Both the position numbers and the translations under genes were made by a program. A stretch of 24,027 nt of DNA from a virus, in IMG/VR virus record IMGVR_UViG_3300030419_002553, positions 1-24,027 of that record; one strand, 5' to 3'. Below, one piece after another: positions 7,092 through 13,364 of this stretch; positions within the stretch are counted from its first letter, which is position 1; the number at the start of each line of letters is the position of its first letter. The notes below the pieces were generated by a model. The model did no database searches and was not told the DNA's origin. It was given only the letters and a program-made list of their open reading frames with translations.

Positions 7092-7619
7092 ATGTATTTC
7101 GGAAATTTCCCCACCATACTATATGATTCTGTAGGAAATGGTGACTTGAAGATAGTCACTAATCTTCTAAAACGTGTTGCCCTTCGAGCAAAAGTGAAAA
7201 CTAACACCTTACTTTTTGATACATATGACGTTCTAGAGGGTGAAACACCAGAGATGATTGCTCACAAACTTTATGGTGAATCTGATTTGCATTGGGTCAT
7301 TTTATACGTTAATAATATCACAGATAGATATCATCAGTGGCCCATGTCAGGAGGACAGTTTTTATCTTTTCTAAATGATAAGTACTCTAATCCAGATGCA
7401 ACACATCATTATGAGATAACACAAACCTCTGGTGATACTACGATAAGAATAGATATAGGGGCAGATAACACTGATCACTCTGATGCCACAGAGATAACTA
7501 ATCGTGAATTTGAAGAGGAGAGACAGGACACTTTACGTAAGATTCGTTTACTTGATCCAGCATATCTTGATCAGTTTGTAGGAGAGTTTGAGACTCTAAT
7601 AAAAGAAAGCGTATTGTAA
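7092..7619 (+). CDS. 53: gp53 baseplate wedge protein
   Basis: 175 residues (T4 gp53 has 196). The N-terminus has the gp53 pattern: YFGNFPTILYDSVGNGDLK, then FDTYDVLEGETPEMIAHKLY and GESDLHWVILYVNNI, a LysM-like segment with the typical 'walk to the next residue pair' GES-DLHWVIL. It also has YHQWPMSG, comparable to YYGWITS in T4. gp53 clamps the wedge-hub junction during baseplate assembly. It starts 2 nt after gp48 and its stop overlaps the next start (TAATG), indicating coupling. A GAGGG ribosome site lies just upstream. Confidence 0.85.
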   Translation: MYFGNFPTILYDSVGNGDLKIVTNLLKRVALRAKVKTNTLLFDTYDVLEGETPEMIAHKLYGESDLHWVILYVNNITDRYHQWPMSGGQFLSFLNDKYSNPDATHHYEITQTSGDTTIRIDIGADNTDHSDATEITNREFEEERQDTLRKIRLLDPAYLDQFVGEFETLIKESVL

Positions 7620-9067
7620 TGACTGAAATTAGAGCAGCAGGGGATTTTAACCTGGCCAGTGCTGAAATTTTAACTTCATCTGGCACTCTCATTAATATCA
7701 AAACAAATATATCACAAATCAATCTTTTTGAGGATGTTCAAAGAAACAGCGTAAGTGGTCAGATGTTGATGCACGATGCTGGTGGGTTTGTAAGTGTTGG
7801 ACCTATTATTGGTCAGGAGTATCTAAGTTTAAAACTACAAACATCATCTCTTTCAGATGAGAATGATGTAATTGATTTTACAGAAAACGTATTTCTAATC
7901 AACTCCATAGAAAATAGGACTGAAATTGGTAACAATGTGTCAGTATATCTAGTAACTTTTACCTCATCTGAACTTGTAAAAAACCAGAGAACGAGAATAA
8001 ACAAATCACTTGTGGGTTCTTTTTCAGATATTGTAAAACAAATGTTTGAAACCGTGAACTGCAAAAAGAAAGTTTTTATAGAGCCCACACGTGGCGTAAA
8101 GAGAATGGTTCCCCCCAACATATTTCCGTTTGATGTTATTCAAATGGCTGCAAAACAAGCAACATCTAACTTTAACGTAAACTATTCACCAAATTATTTG
8201 TTTTTTGAAACATTCAAGGCATATCATTTTAGAAGTTTGTCTAGTTTATATGCTCAACCTATAGTGCAAACGTATGATACATTTATACCCGGCACTCAAT
8301 CAAATTTATTTGCCGGTTCTAAATCAGGGAAAAAAGGATATATCTCTATTGAGAGAGAATTAGCAATGATACTTGGATATGAGATTATTGAAAACAATGA
8401 CAGTCTATTTAGTTATAGCACTGGTGTTCTAGGTTCTAAACTTATATCTCACAATATATACACTAAATCTTTTACGAGATATGATTATAATTATTTTGAT
8501 AATTTTGGTAAAGAGGATCATATTGAAAAATATCATGGTAAAGAGCAACATCCTATTTTCAGTGACGTTTCAATAGAGGAAGGGGGCTTAAGAGGTTCCG
8601 ACTTCCCCTCTAGAACATTTCTCACTTCAGTTTCAAAAGATGAAAAGGATGTAAATAACACCACTGTAAATAATACTGAACCATATGCTGCACCTGATCC
8701 AGAAAATTCTTTACAAGAAAGAGTGTCTAATTTAAATCAACTTAACAAAGGACTTTTACTAAATATAATAGTACACGGTAATACGTCAGTAAATGCTGGA
8801 GATATTGTGAAAGTAGATATTCCCCTTACATCAGCATACAAAGTTCCAGAACAAGAGGGTGTTGATAGGTTTTATCAAGGAGCTTTTCTTGTGAAAAGAA
8901 TTAAACATAGTTTTGATTTTGGGGAGAAGAAACATAAATCAATTTTGACCTTGGTAAAAGATTCTCTACCAAAAAAATTAGATGGACCTAAAAATCAAGT
9001 AGAACCTAAACCAAAAAAATCAATAAATGTCATATCTCGTAAAGAGGCATTTTATCCACAGCTATAA
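7619..9067 (+). CDS. 27: gp27-like baseplate hub protein
   Basis: 482 residues, longer than T4 gp27 (391). It has the general layout of gp27/VgrG-type hub proteins: an N-terminal beta domain (SAEILTSSGTLINIKTNI, QINLFEDVQRNSVSGQM), a middle helical part with FDVIQMAAKQATSNFNVNYS and YLFFETFKAYHFRSL, and a C-terminal barrel (GLLLNIIVHGNTSVNAGDIV, KVDIPLTSAYK, GAFLVKRIKHSF). The extra length is in a linker around residues 310-365 and a basic Pro/Lys-rich tail. gp27 forms the trimeric hub linking the central spike to the tube. It is translationally coupled to gp53. The identity is inferred from remembered motifs. Confidence 0.75.
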   Translation: MTEIRAAGDFNLASAEILTSSGTLINIKTNISQINLFEDVQRNSVSGQMLMHDAGGFVSVGPIIGQEYLSLKLQTSSLSDENDVIDFTENVFLINSIENRTEIGNNVSVYLVTFTSSELVKNQRTRINKSLVGSFSDIVKQMFETVNCKKKVFIEPTRGVKRMVPPNIFPFDVIQMAAKQATSNFNVNYSPNYLFFETFKAYHFRSLSSLYAQPIVQTYDTFIPGTQSNLFAGSKSGKKGYISIERELAMILGYEIIENNDSLFSYSTGVLGSKLISHNIYTKSFTRYDYNYFDNFGKEDHIEKYHGKEQHPIFSDVSIEEGGLRGSDFPSRTFLTSVSKDEKDVNNTTVNNTEPYAAPDPENSLQERVSNLNQLNKGLLLNIIVHGNTSVNAGDIVKVDIPLTSAYKVPEQEGVDRFYQGAFLVKRIKHSFDFGEKKHKSILTLVKDSLPKKLDGPKNQVEPKPKKSINVISRKEAFYPQL

Positions 9068-9135
9068 GAAAGGAGAAGTGTATCAAAACAAAAATACCCA
9101 ACAAATTGAATCTGAATTTAGAAAGGAAAAAACCA

Positions 9136-9309
9136 ATGTCAGAGAAAATGAAAAATCGCATCAAAAAAATGAACTTTCAGAGACAGGAGCGTAGAATTAT
9201 AGACAAACTTTCAGATAATGATAAATACATCATAGAGTTAGCAGGGTATAGAAAAGATACATTACGGAGAAATTATGAAGACCTTCCAAGATTTGCAAGA
9301 GGGACTTAA
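9136..9309 (+). CDS. Small basic protein of unknown function
   Basis: 57 residues from the ATG at 9136, chosen because an AAAGGA ribosome site lies 9 nt upstream; an in-frame TTG 30 nt earlier lacks one. It is rich in Lys, Arg and Asn (MKNRIKKMNFQRQERRIIDK), probably helical. Its 3' end overlaps the kinase gene start by 35 nt, so the two are likely coupled. No family recognised. Confidence 0.55.
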   Translation: MSEKMKNRIKKMNFQRQERRIIDKLSDNDKYIIELAGYRKDTLRRNYEDLPRFARGT

Positions 9310-9958
9310 CGATCCCAACATATTTAAAGCATTCTTTCTAGCTGGTGGACCTGGCAGCGGTAAGTCATACGTTGTCAGGAAAACCACTGGTGGAACTGGA
9401 CTCAAAATTGTAAACTCAGATGACGCATTTGAGAAGTTACTCAAGGATGCAGGTCTTTCTTTGAAGATGCCACCAGAGGAAGAAAAACCAAGAGACATTC
9501 AGCGCAAACGTGCGAAGGAGCTCACAAAGAAGCGACAGGCAAACTATGTCGAAGGTCGTATTGGACTCATCATAGATGGAACTGGTAAGGACTACGATAA
9601 GATTGCAAAGCAATCTATTCAACTAAGACAACTAGGTTATGACACACACATGATTTTTGTGAACACCTCTCTTGATACGGCCTTGGAGCGTAATGCAGCA
9701 AGAGAGAGGTCTGTTCCAGAGAGCATTGCAATCAAATCTTGGAAAACGGTACAGTCCAACATAGGTAAGTTCAGTCAACACTTCAGGCAGAATTTTATTG
9801 TGGTGGATAACAACGATTCAAAGGAAGATGTTATGACGCCAGTGTTCAAGCAGATTCAAGGACTCCTCAAAAAGAAAGTGAAGAGTCCTCTCGCAAAACA
9901 GTGGGTGATGCAACAAATGAAAGATAGAGGTATCACCAAAGCCCCCAAAGGGTTCTAG
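9275..9958 (+). CDS. P-loop kinase / AAA-type ATPase of the polynucleotide-kinase or zeta-toxin fold
   Basis: 227 residues. Residues 24-31 (GGPGSGKS) are a Walker A motif directly after a hydrophobic strand (AFFLA). IGLIIDGTGKDYDKI fits the second strand of small P-loop kinases, and MIFVNTSLDTALERNAARER resembles the lid with arginines. The C-terminus (KSPLAKQWVMQQMKDRG) is basic. Related phage proteins are annotated as polynucleotide-kinase-like or zeta-toxin-like ATPases; the substrate cannot be read from the sequence. The ribosome site CGGAGAAATT precedes the ATG, which lies inside the preceding small gene. The stop overlaps that of a small convergent gene (TCTAGA palindrome). Confidence 0.75.
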   Translation: MKTFQDLQEGLNDPNIFKAFFLAGGPGSGKSYVVRKTTGGTGLKIVNSDDAFEKLLKDAGLSLKMPPEEEKPRDIQRKRAKELTKKRQANYVEGRIGLIIDGTGKDYDKIAKQSIQLRQLGYDTHMIFVNTSLDTALERNAARERSVPESIAIKSWKTVQSNIGKFSQHFRQNFIVVDNNDSKEDVMTPVFKQIQGLLKKKVKSPLAKQWVMQQMKDRGITKAPKGF

Positions 9959-10062
9959 ACCTCAATATCTACCTTTTGTGGTTCGTTCACCCATCTAACA
10001 GTAGAACGTCTATTCACCAGATTGAACACCCATTCATATAGCATACATACTCTGTAGTGCAT
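9955..10062 (-). CDS. Candidate 35-residue gene on the opposite strand
   Basis: A short frame (MHYRVCMLYEWVFNLVNRRS, then TVRWVNEPQKVDIEV) preceded 5 nt upstream by a perfect AAGGAG ribosome site. An extended -10 (TGG TATAGT, 10097-10089) lies about 27 nt upstream of the ATG, although no good -35 is present. It fills most of the only long gap between plus-strand genes. Its stop overlaps the kinase stop. It would be the only leftward gene in the right half of the window. No family is recognised. A competing frame through the same bases lacks a ribosome site. Confidence 0.45.
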   Translation of the reverse strand: MHYRVCMLYEWVFNLVNRRSTVRWVNEPQKVDIEV

Positions 10063-10133
10063 ACAGACTCCTTATCCGATTCTCTCATACTATACCACAA
10101 ATAGATTAATTTACGATTAAGGCCATTTTTTTC

Positions 10134-10162
10134 TTGACAAACCCATCTGGATGTGATAGCAT
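10134..10162 (+). promoter_or_regulatory. Sigma70-type promoter (TTGACA-N17-TAGCAT, extended -10)
   Basis: A perfect -35 TTGACA (10134-10139), 17-nt spacer and TAGCAT (10157-10162) preceded by TGA (extended -10 TGn). It opens the accessory operon that begins at 10186 and is followed by a GA-rich leader (GGAGAGAG) that serves as the ribosome site. The stretch 10063-10133 holds only this promoter region and the weak divergent -10. Confidence 0.8.
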
Positions 10163-10185
10163 TAGTATAGATGATGGAGAGAGAA

Positions 10186-10332
10186 ATGATGATATTTGAG
10201 ATCAGAAATAAGGATGGTGTGACAGTCGCCATTGAGGAAGATTTTGGTAATGCAGCAGAACATGAAATGGTTCTGTCTGAAATGCATCCAGAAGAAAAAT
10301 TCACTATCGTTAAGGTGTTGCGTAAGTCATGA
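10186..10332 (+). CDS. Small protein of unknown function (48 residues)
   Basis: Begins MMIFEIRNKDGVTVAIEEDF and ends KFTIVKVLRKS. The start is the first of two adjacent ATGs, 4 nt after a GGAGAGAG ribosome site and just downstream of a strong promoter. The composition (alternating hydrophobic residues, then an acidic middle) suggests a small beta-rich or mixed fold. The stop overlaps the next start (ATGA), a coupling signal that supports its being real. No family recognised. Confidence 0.7.
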   Translation: MMIFEIRNKDGVTVAIEEDFGNAAEHEMVLSEMHPEEKFTIVKVLRKS

Positions 10333-10568
10333 CTATTAATCAATCAGATGCAGGCAAATGGATACGCCTCAAAGGTAAATCTGGTCACGGTAAAAATCGT
10401 ATTCGTGAACATGGTGATCTTTGGTTGGTTGTCCACGTTGACACAAACAAGGTGATGTTACGGAGTCGTAACAAGACGTTCAAGGCTGGTGATGAAATGC
10501 ACCATGACGGCCGTTGGATTGATCAGGGTGTTGATAAAAACTTTGAGATTGTCGAAATTAACTGTTGA
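10329..10568 (+). CDS. Small basic beta-rich protein of unknown function
   Basis: 79 residues, with GKWIRLKGKSGHGKNRIREH, then DLWLVVHVDTNKVMLRSR and a DGRWIDQG turn. The alternation of strands and Gly/Lys turns suggests a small SH3-like barrel, but no family is recognised. The start overlaps the stop of the preceding gene. Its own TGA stop lies inside the -35 box of the next promoter (TTGACA at 10565), so the end of the gene and the promoter share bases. Confidence 0.7.
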   Translation: MTINQSDAGKWIRLKGKSGHGKNRIREHGDLWLVVHVDTNKVMLRSRNKTFKAGDEMHHDGRWIDQGVDKNFEIVEINC

Positions 10569-10593
10569 CAGATTCTCTCTGGTATGGTAAGAT
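10565..10593 (+). promoter_or_regulatory. Sigma70-type promoter (TTGACA-N17-TAAGAT) for the SprT-like gene
   Basis: TTGACA (10565-10570), 17-nt spacer and TAAGAT (10588-10593) with an upstream TGG (extended -10). The -35 contains the TGA stop of the preceding gene. The leader that follows has AATCAGAGAGAGAG before the ATG at 10621. Confidence 0.8.
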
Positions 10594-10620
10594 TAAATAT
10601 AATCAGAGAGAGAGATTCGT

Positions 10621-11079
10621 ATGATCCACGTTGAAGCCACTGGTGGTCTGAAAAAAGATCGGGAACTTGCAGAAGATGTTATCTGGTTCTGCATGGATAT
10701 CCTCATGCCTCGTATGCGTACATTGTGCATCGACTTAGAGTTTACCAAAACCCTAGAAGATGGTGCAATGGGATTTACTCATATGGGTGATGATGACAAG
10801 GATATGATTATCCAGATTGACCATCGTTTGAGTCGGATTGAGGGTCGAGATAAACTGATTGAGACTGTTGCCCATGAAATGGTTCATGTCTGGCAGATGG
10901 CCACTGGTCGTTTGAAGGATAAGTTTCGGGGTGGATACAAACAGTTGTGGAAGTGTAAGGACGGTAAGTATCGGAACTACAATAAGACTTCCTATGACCG
11001 TCAGCCTTGGGAAACTCAGGCGTATGCTCTGGAAGGAAAACTTGCAGAATTATACGAAATAATGGAAGAAAAAGGTTGA
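10621..11079 (+). CDS. SprT-like zinc metallopeptidase
   Basis: 152 residues. LIETVAHEMVHVWQMATGRL (about residues 79-98) contains the zincin motif HExxH (His85, Glu86, His89). A plausible third ligand is Glu131 in RQPWETQAYALEG, the arrangement seen in SprT/SPRTN-like peptidases, whose cellular members cut proteins cross-linked to DNA. Cys-x-D (KCKDGKY) is present but there is no second zinc-binding C-terminal domain, so this is a minimal catalytic domain. It is transcribed from its own strong promoter. Phage relatives exist; the target is unknown. The TGA stop lies inside the -35 box of the next promoter. Confidence 0.8.
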   Translation: MIHVEATGGLKKDRELAEDVIWFCMDILMPRMRTLCIDLEFTKTLEDGAMGFTHMGDDDKDMIIQIDHRLSRIEGRDKLIETVAHEMVHVWQMATGRLKDKFRGGYKQLWKCKDGKYRNYNKTSYDRQPWETQAYALEGKLAELYEIMEEKG

Positions 11080-11104
11080 CAAACCTTCTTGGATGTCGTA
11101 TACT
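11076..11104 (+). promoter_or_regulatory. Sigma70-type promoter (TTGACA-N17-TATACT)
   Basis: TTGACA (11076-11081), 17-nt spacer and TATACT (11099-11104), five of six matches to TATAAT. The upstream gene's TGA stop is nested in the -35. The leader then reads ATAGTCAAGAGAGAGAGAGA, a GA-repeat ribosome site before the ATG at 11138. It drives the run of small genes from 11138. Confidence 0.85.
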
Positions 11105-11137
11105 ATGAGTATAGTCAAGAGAGAGAGAGAAAAGATT

Positions 11138-11344
11138 ATGAAAGTCAAGATTATCAAAAACACTTGGGGTCACTCCAAAAAGTGTTGGTACATCATTGAG
11201 GTTGCGACTAACATCGCAATGAACTACACTGGTTACACTTCTAAGAAAGCTGCAATGAAGGTTGTTGAGGATGCTGGTGGTGAAGTTGTAGAATTCGGTG
11301 AGAAAGGGTTGTCTTGCAACTGGAAAGGTGAGGTTGTAGAATAA
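11138..11344 (+). CDS. Small basic protein of unknown function
   Basis: 68 residues beginning MKVKIIKNTWGHSKKCWYII. The ATG at 11138 is preferred over an in-frame start at 11093 because the latter lies upstream of the promoter's likely transcription start (about 11111) and the GA-repeat ribosome site. The protein is Lys/Gly-rich with GYTSKKAAMKVVEDAGGEVV, a short helix-turn-strand pattern. The stop shares a base with the next start (TAATG). Confidence 0.7.
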   Translation: MKVKIIKNTWGHSKKCWYIIEVATNIAMNYTGYTSKKAAMKVVEDAGGEVVEFGEKGLSCNWKGEVVE

Positions 11345-11574
11345 TGAAAAAAGGTGACACAATTATCGCAAATTATGGTGCGATGTTTCCTATTGAAGAA
11401 GGTGAAATCATCAGTGTCGATTATGATACCAAGTTGAATGGTGCATATGCCATTGATGTTCTGTTTCATGAGGATGGTGCTGTCAAGAAACTGATGACAA
11501 GTGACATAAACACCAAGAGTGTGAATGGTTCACCTATTGGATATTGGACTGAGGAGGCGTACTATGTGGGCTAA
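11344..11574 (+). CDS. Small acidic beta-rich protein of unknown function
   Basis: 76 residues: MKKGDTIIANYGAMFPIEEG, EIISVDYDTKLNGAYAIDVL, ending GYWTEEAYYVG. Its pattern (KKGDTIIANYG, a turn, EGEIISVDY, then a longer strand) is like a small SH3/KOW-type barrel, but no named family is certain. It is coupled to the preceding gene (TAATG) and overlaps the next gene start by 11 nt. Confidence 0.7.
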   Translation: MKKGDTIIANYGAMFPIEEGEIISVDYDTKLNGAYAIDVLFHEDGAVKKLMTSDINTKSVNGSPIGYWTEEAYYVG

Positions 11575-11782
11575 TAATAATTTGATTGCAAAAGGTTACA
11601 GTCCTTTGGATGGTATAACACCCATATATCTCTGGAGTTGTGGAAAATCCAAATACGAGATTGAGGTTTACAAGAACAAATACCATTCAGAAAGTAAAGT
11701 GTTCGACTCTTCTTATAATAAAGCTCTTGATTTGTTTAAAGAGTTTGTTGGTGACTCATTTGAATATGTGGCTCTGTTATGA
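11564..11782 (+). CDS. Small protein of unknown function
   Basis: 72 residues (MWANNNLIAKGYSPLDGITP, then KSKYEIEVYKNKYHSESKVF). The start at 11564 is chosen because GAGGAGG lies 6 nt upstream; an in-frame upstream start lies inside the previous gene without a good site. It ends in an acidic helical stretch (KALDLFKEFVGDSFEYVALL). The stop overlaps the next ATG (ATGA). No family recognised. Confidence 0.65.
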   Translation: MWANNNLIAKGYSPLDGITPIYLWSCGKSKYEIEVYKNKYHSESKVFDSSYNKALDLFKEFVGDSFEYVALL

Positions 11783-11889
11783 AATACGTTTTTGACATAA
11801 TTCGGTGCATTACCGTAGTCAGTTTTTTCGGTCTAGGTCTGGTTGGTCTAGGTATGATGATTTGGTTCTTAGGAGCGTATGGAGGCTAA
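11779..11889 (+). CDS. Very small single-pass membrane protein (36 residues)
   Basis: A 36-codon frame (MKYVFDIIRCITVVSFFGLG, LVGLGMMIWFLGAYGG) starting at an ATG that overlaps the stop of the preceding gene (ATGA). Residues about 10-33 form one continuous hydrophobic, glycine-containing segment, so it should span the membrane once. The 3' end provides the GGAGG ribosome site of the next gene. The tight coupling on both sides supports that it is translated. Function unknown; small hydrophobic phage proteins of this sort can act as accessory lysis or inhibitory peptides, which is speculation here. Confidence 0.6.
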   Translation: MKYVFDIIRCITVVSFFGLGLVGLGMMIWFLGAYGG

Positions 11890-11890
11890 A

Positions 11891-12217
11891 ATGAACAAAA
11901 AATTAGATGCCCTGTTGGACACTTTGGATGATGTTAAAAATCCCAAAGAAACGGTTTCGGTTGTCCATGCAGCTTTTGAAGAGAAGTCTCGTTTGGTTGC
12001 ATTTGTCGAGGTTGAGAAATCGTGGACTGATACAGAGAAATTGGAACACGCTTTCATGAAGACAAACACCATCAACGAAGCATGGTTCACAAGTAAGGAA
12101 GGTATCGAATACATGGGGCCTGAAAAGTCCTGCCGGTCTACTAGTGTTGGTGACTTTGTATTGATTGGTGCTAAGAAATATGAGTGCATGATGGCTGGAT
12201 GGGAGCTTGTAAAATGA
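11891..12217 (+). CDS. Conserved protein with an RSTSVGD motif, function unknown
   Basis: 108 residues from the ATG at 11891, which has GGAGG 5 nt upstream; an ATG 12 nt earlier is inside that site. The C-terminal half reads KLEHAFMKTNTINEAWFTSK, then CRSTSVGDFVLIGAKKYEC and AGWELV. This 'TNT-I-AW ... RSTSVGD ... Y ... GW' pattern recurs in small phage and plasmid proteins I remember only as uncharacterised. The N-terminal 40 residues are an amphipathic helix followed by strands. The stop overlaps the next start (ATGA). Role not assigned. Confidence 0.7.
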   Translation: MNKKLDALLDTLDDVKNPKETVSVVHAAFEEKSRLVAFVEVEKSWTDTEKLEHAFMKTNTINEAWFTSKEGIEYMGPEKSCRSTSVGDFVLIGAKKYECMMAGWELVK

Positions 12218-12459
12218 TTCGGAAACGAGTAGAGAAGTTTGAAACTATTGTCAATCTGGATGGGCCGGATGGTAATGCGTTTAATCTGATTGGTCTTGCA
12301 GTACGAATCATGCGAGACTCACGAATGACCGAAGAAGAAATTGCTCCGATTGTCGAAGAAATGAAATCTAGTGATTACAAGAATCTGGTCATGACTTTTG
12401 ACAACTACTTTAAGGGTAGTGTCATATTGGAAACAACAAACGAGGAACTTTTGTCATGA
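12214..12459 (+). CDS. Small helical protein of unknown function
   Basis: 81 residues from the ATG overlapping the previous stop. Contains NLDGPDGNAFNLIGLAVRIM, then EEEIAPIVEEMKSSDYKNLV and FDNYFKGSVILET. The GNAFNLIGLA segment resembles a short conserved stretch in several T4-like hypothetical proteins. It is predicted to be cytoplasmic. The stop overlaps the next start (ATGA), so it is part of a coupled chain. Confidence 0.65.
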   Translation: MIRKRVEKFETIVNLDGPDGNAFNLIGLAVRIMRDSRMTEEEIAPIVEEMKSSDYKNLVMTFDNYFKGSVILETTNEELLS

Positions 12460-12740
12460 TGAAAGCGTTGTTAATCGTTTCTGCCCTTGGTGGTGGAATG
12501 GGTTCATATGAGGTAGAGATGCCATCTATGAGTGAGTGTCTAGAAGCAAGAGTTGCTATCATGGAACAAGATAAGGGTGCAAAGACTCTTTGTGTTCCAG
12601 CAGTTGCAGAAACAGACAAGATGGAGAGGTTCTTCTCTATTTTCATGAATATTGTTACACAGATGAAGGAACTTGAAAATGAGCGTGATCTACAAGGAAT
12701 TGGATCGCCTGATTGGCAATGCGAAGATTGCAAGGGCTAA
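12456..12740 (+). CDS. Small protein with hydrophobic N-terminus and Cys pair (two-Cys family, member A)
   Basis: 94 residues; two adjacent ATGs (12456 and 12459) are both possible starts. It opens with a short hydrophobic stretch (KALLIVSALGGGMGSY), then MSECLEARVAIMEQDK and TLCVPAV, giving Cys28 and Cys46. Three other genes in the window (13155, 15045, 18132) share this plan. Here the protein continues into an acidic helix and ends in a CxxC (WQCEDCKG), which the other three lack. Export is likely but the leader is short. The last 62 nt overlap the next gene in another frame. Confidence 0.65.
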   Translation: MMKALLIVSALGGGMGSYEVEMPSMSECLEARVAIMEQDKGAKTLCVPAVAETDKMERFFSIFMNIVTQMKELENERDLQGIGSPDWQCEDCKG

Positions 12741-12819
12741 TGTTAAGTCTGAATGGGGTAAAAACTATTGGGATGAAGTTCTTGCATATTTGTTGAGAGT
12801 TGCAAATCGACTCAACTAA
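12679..12819 (+). CDS. Small overlapping gene of unknown function (46 residues)
   Basis: The frame reads MSVIYKELDRLIGNAKIARA, NVKSEWGKNYWDEVLAYLLR, VANRLN. It starts within the previous gene (62-nt overlap, different frame) and fills the gap before the IscA-like gene. AAGGA lies 9 nt upstream of the ATG. It is a helical, slightly basic peptide with two Trp. Without it the 87 nt before 12828 would be empty, unlike the tight packing elsewhere in this region. No family recognised. Confidence 0.6.
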   Translation: MSVIYKELDRLIGNAKIARANVKSEWGKNYWDEVLAYLLRVANRLN

Positions 12820-12827
12820 ATAGTTCT

Positions 12828-13151
12828 ATGGTTACTGTAACAGACAAGGCCATAGAGTATATGAAAACTATGATCGACTTTCACTCGCCAGGTGCATATG
12901 TCACACTTGCGGTAAAAGGTGGTGGTTGTGCTGGTTTTCAATACGTGTGGGGCTTGACCAGTGATGAGAATCTTTCTCATGTTAAGTGGTCAGAGCCCAT
13001 TGAGGATGTATTAGTTCTTGATCCTCTGGCTGAGATGTATGTTATAGGAAGTAGTGTTGATTATATTACTGAGATGGGTGGAAGTTTTCTTACATTGAAA
13101 AATCCCCAATCAACCAGTATGTGCGGTTGTGGAGAGAGTTTCGGGATATGA
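12828..13151 (+). CDS. IscA/HesB-like A-type iron-sulphur carrier protein
   Basis: 107 residues, the usual size of A-type carriers. The three conserved cysteines are in place: Cys34 in GGGCAGFQY, and Cys99 and Cys101 in TSMCGCGESF, matching the C-x64-C-x-C pattern of IscA. The middle has the usual VLVLDPLAEMYVIGSSVDYI strand-helix. Such proteins hold and deliver Fe-S clusters or iron, and hesB/iscA-like genes are recurrent auxiliary genes in marine T4-like phages. It lies among several iron-dependent enzymes in this window. A late-promoter-like ACTAAATA (one mismatch) lies at 12815 but is weak evidence. Confidence 0.92.
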   Translation: MVTVTDKAIEYMKTMIDFHSPGAYVTLAVKGGGCAGFQYVWGLTSDENLSHVKWSEPIEDVLVLDPLAEMYVIGSSVDYITEMGGSFLTLKNPQSTSMCGCGESFGI

Positions 13152-13154
13152 TGT

Positions 13155-13364
13155 ATGAAGTGGTTCATAATTGTTCTACTAACTGTCAATCCAAATGTCT
13201 CTGCCGATGTCATCACAAAACCTAAATTTGAGACAGAGGAGTTGTGTCGAGAATATGTTGTCAAAAATTATGATAAATTAAATAAACGTGTGAATAAAGA
13301 CCATGACCAACACCAATCTACTCCGAACCTTTATAATTGTGTTAACAATAACCCTGAGCGTTAA
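13155..13364 (+). CDS. Small exported two-Cys protein (family member B)
   Basis: 69 residues. MKWFIIVLLTVNPNVSAD is a plausible signal peptide (Val-Ser-Ala before Asp). The mature part has KFETEELCREYVVKNYDKL and a second Cys in LYNCVNNN (Cys31 and Cys62). It aligns well with the gene at 15045 (KF...E..C.EYV..Y.D.L; second Cys at the same position, 62), suggesting paralogy. The two cysteines may form a disulphide in the periplasm. Its last 62 nt overlap the lipoprotein gene. Function unknown. Confidence 0.7.
   Translation: MKWFIIVLLTVNPNVSADVITKPKFETEELCREYVVKNYDKLNKRVNKDHDQHQSTPNLYNCVNNNPER

Noticed and set aside
9078-9194. A GTG-started frame of 38 codons just after the gp27-like gene.
   Set aside because: The AGGAG site is only 2 nt from the GTG, the composition is low-complexity and it overlaps a better-supported ATG gene at 9136.
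10014-10343. A 109-codon leftward frame across the promoter and 48-codon gene.
   Set aside because: It runs antisense through the better-supported plus-strand gene, has no ribosome site and an unconvincing composition; the 35-codon frame at 10062 has the AAGGAG site.
11792-11821. TTGACA within the 36-codon membrane gene as an internal promoter.
   Set aside because: The -10 at 17-18 nt (GTAGTC / TAGTCA) is poor and there is no clear need for a promoter there.
12815-12822. ACTAAATA before the IscA-like gene, and CCTAAATA (5877-5870, minus) before gp4, as late promoters.
   Set aside because: Each has a mismatch to NATAAATA; such AT-rich strings are expected by chance here. The gp4 one is well placed but not strong enough to list.
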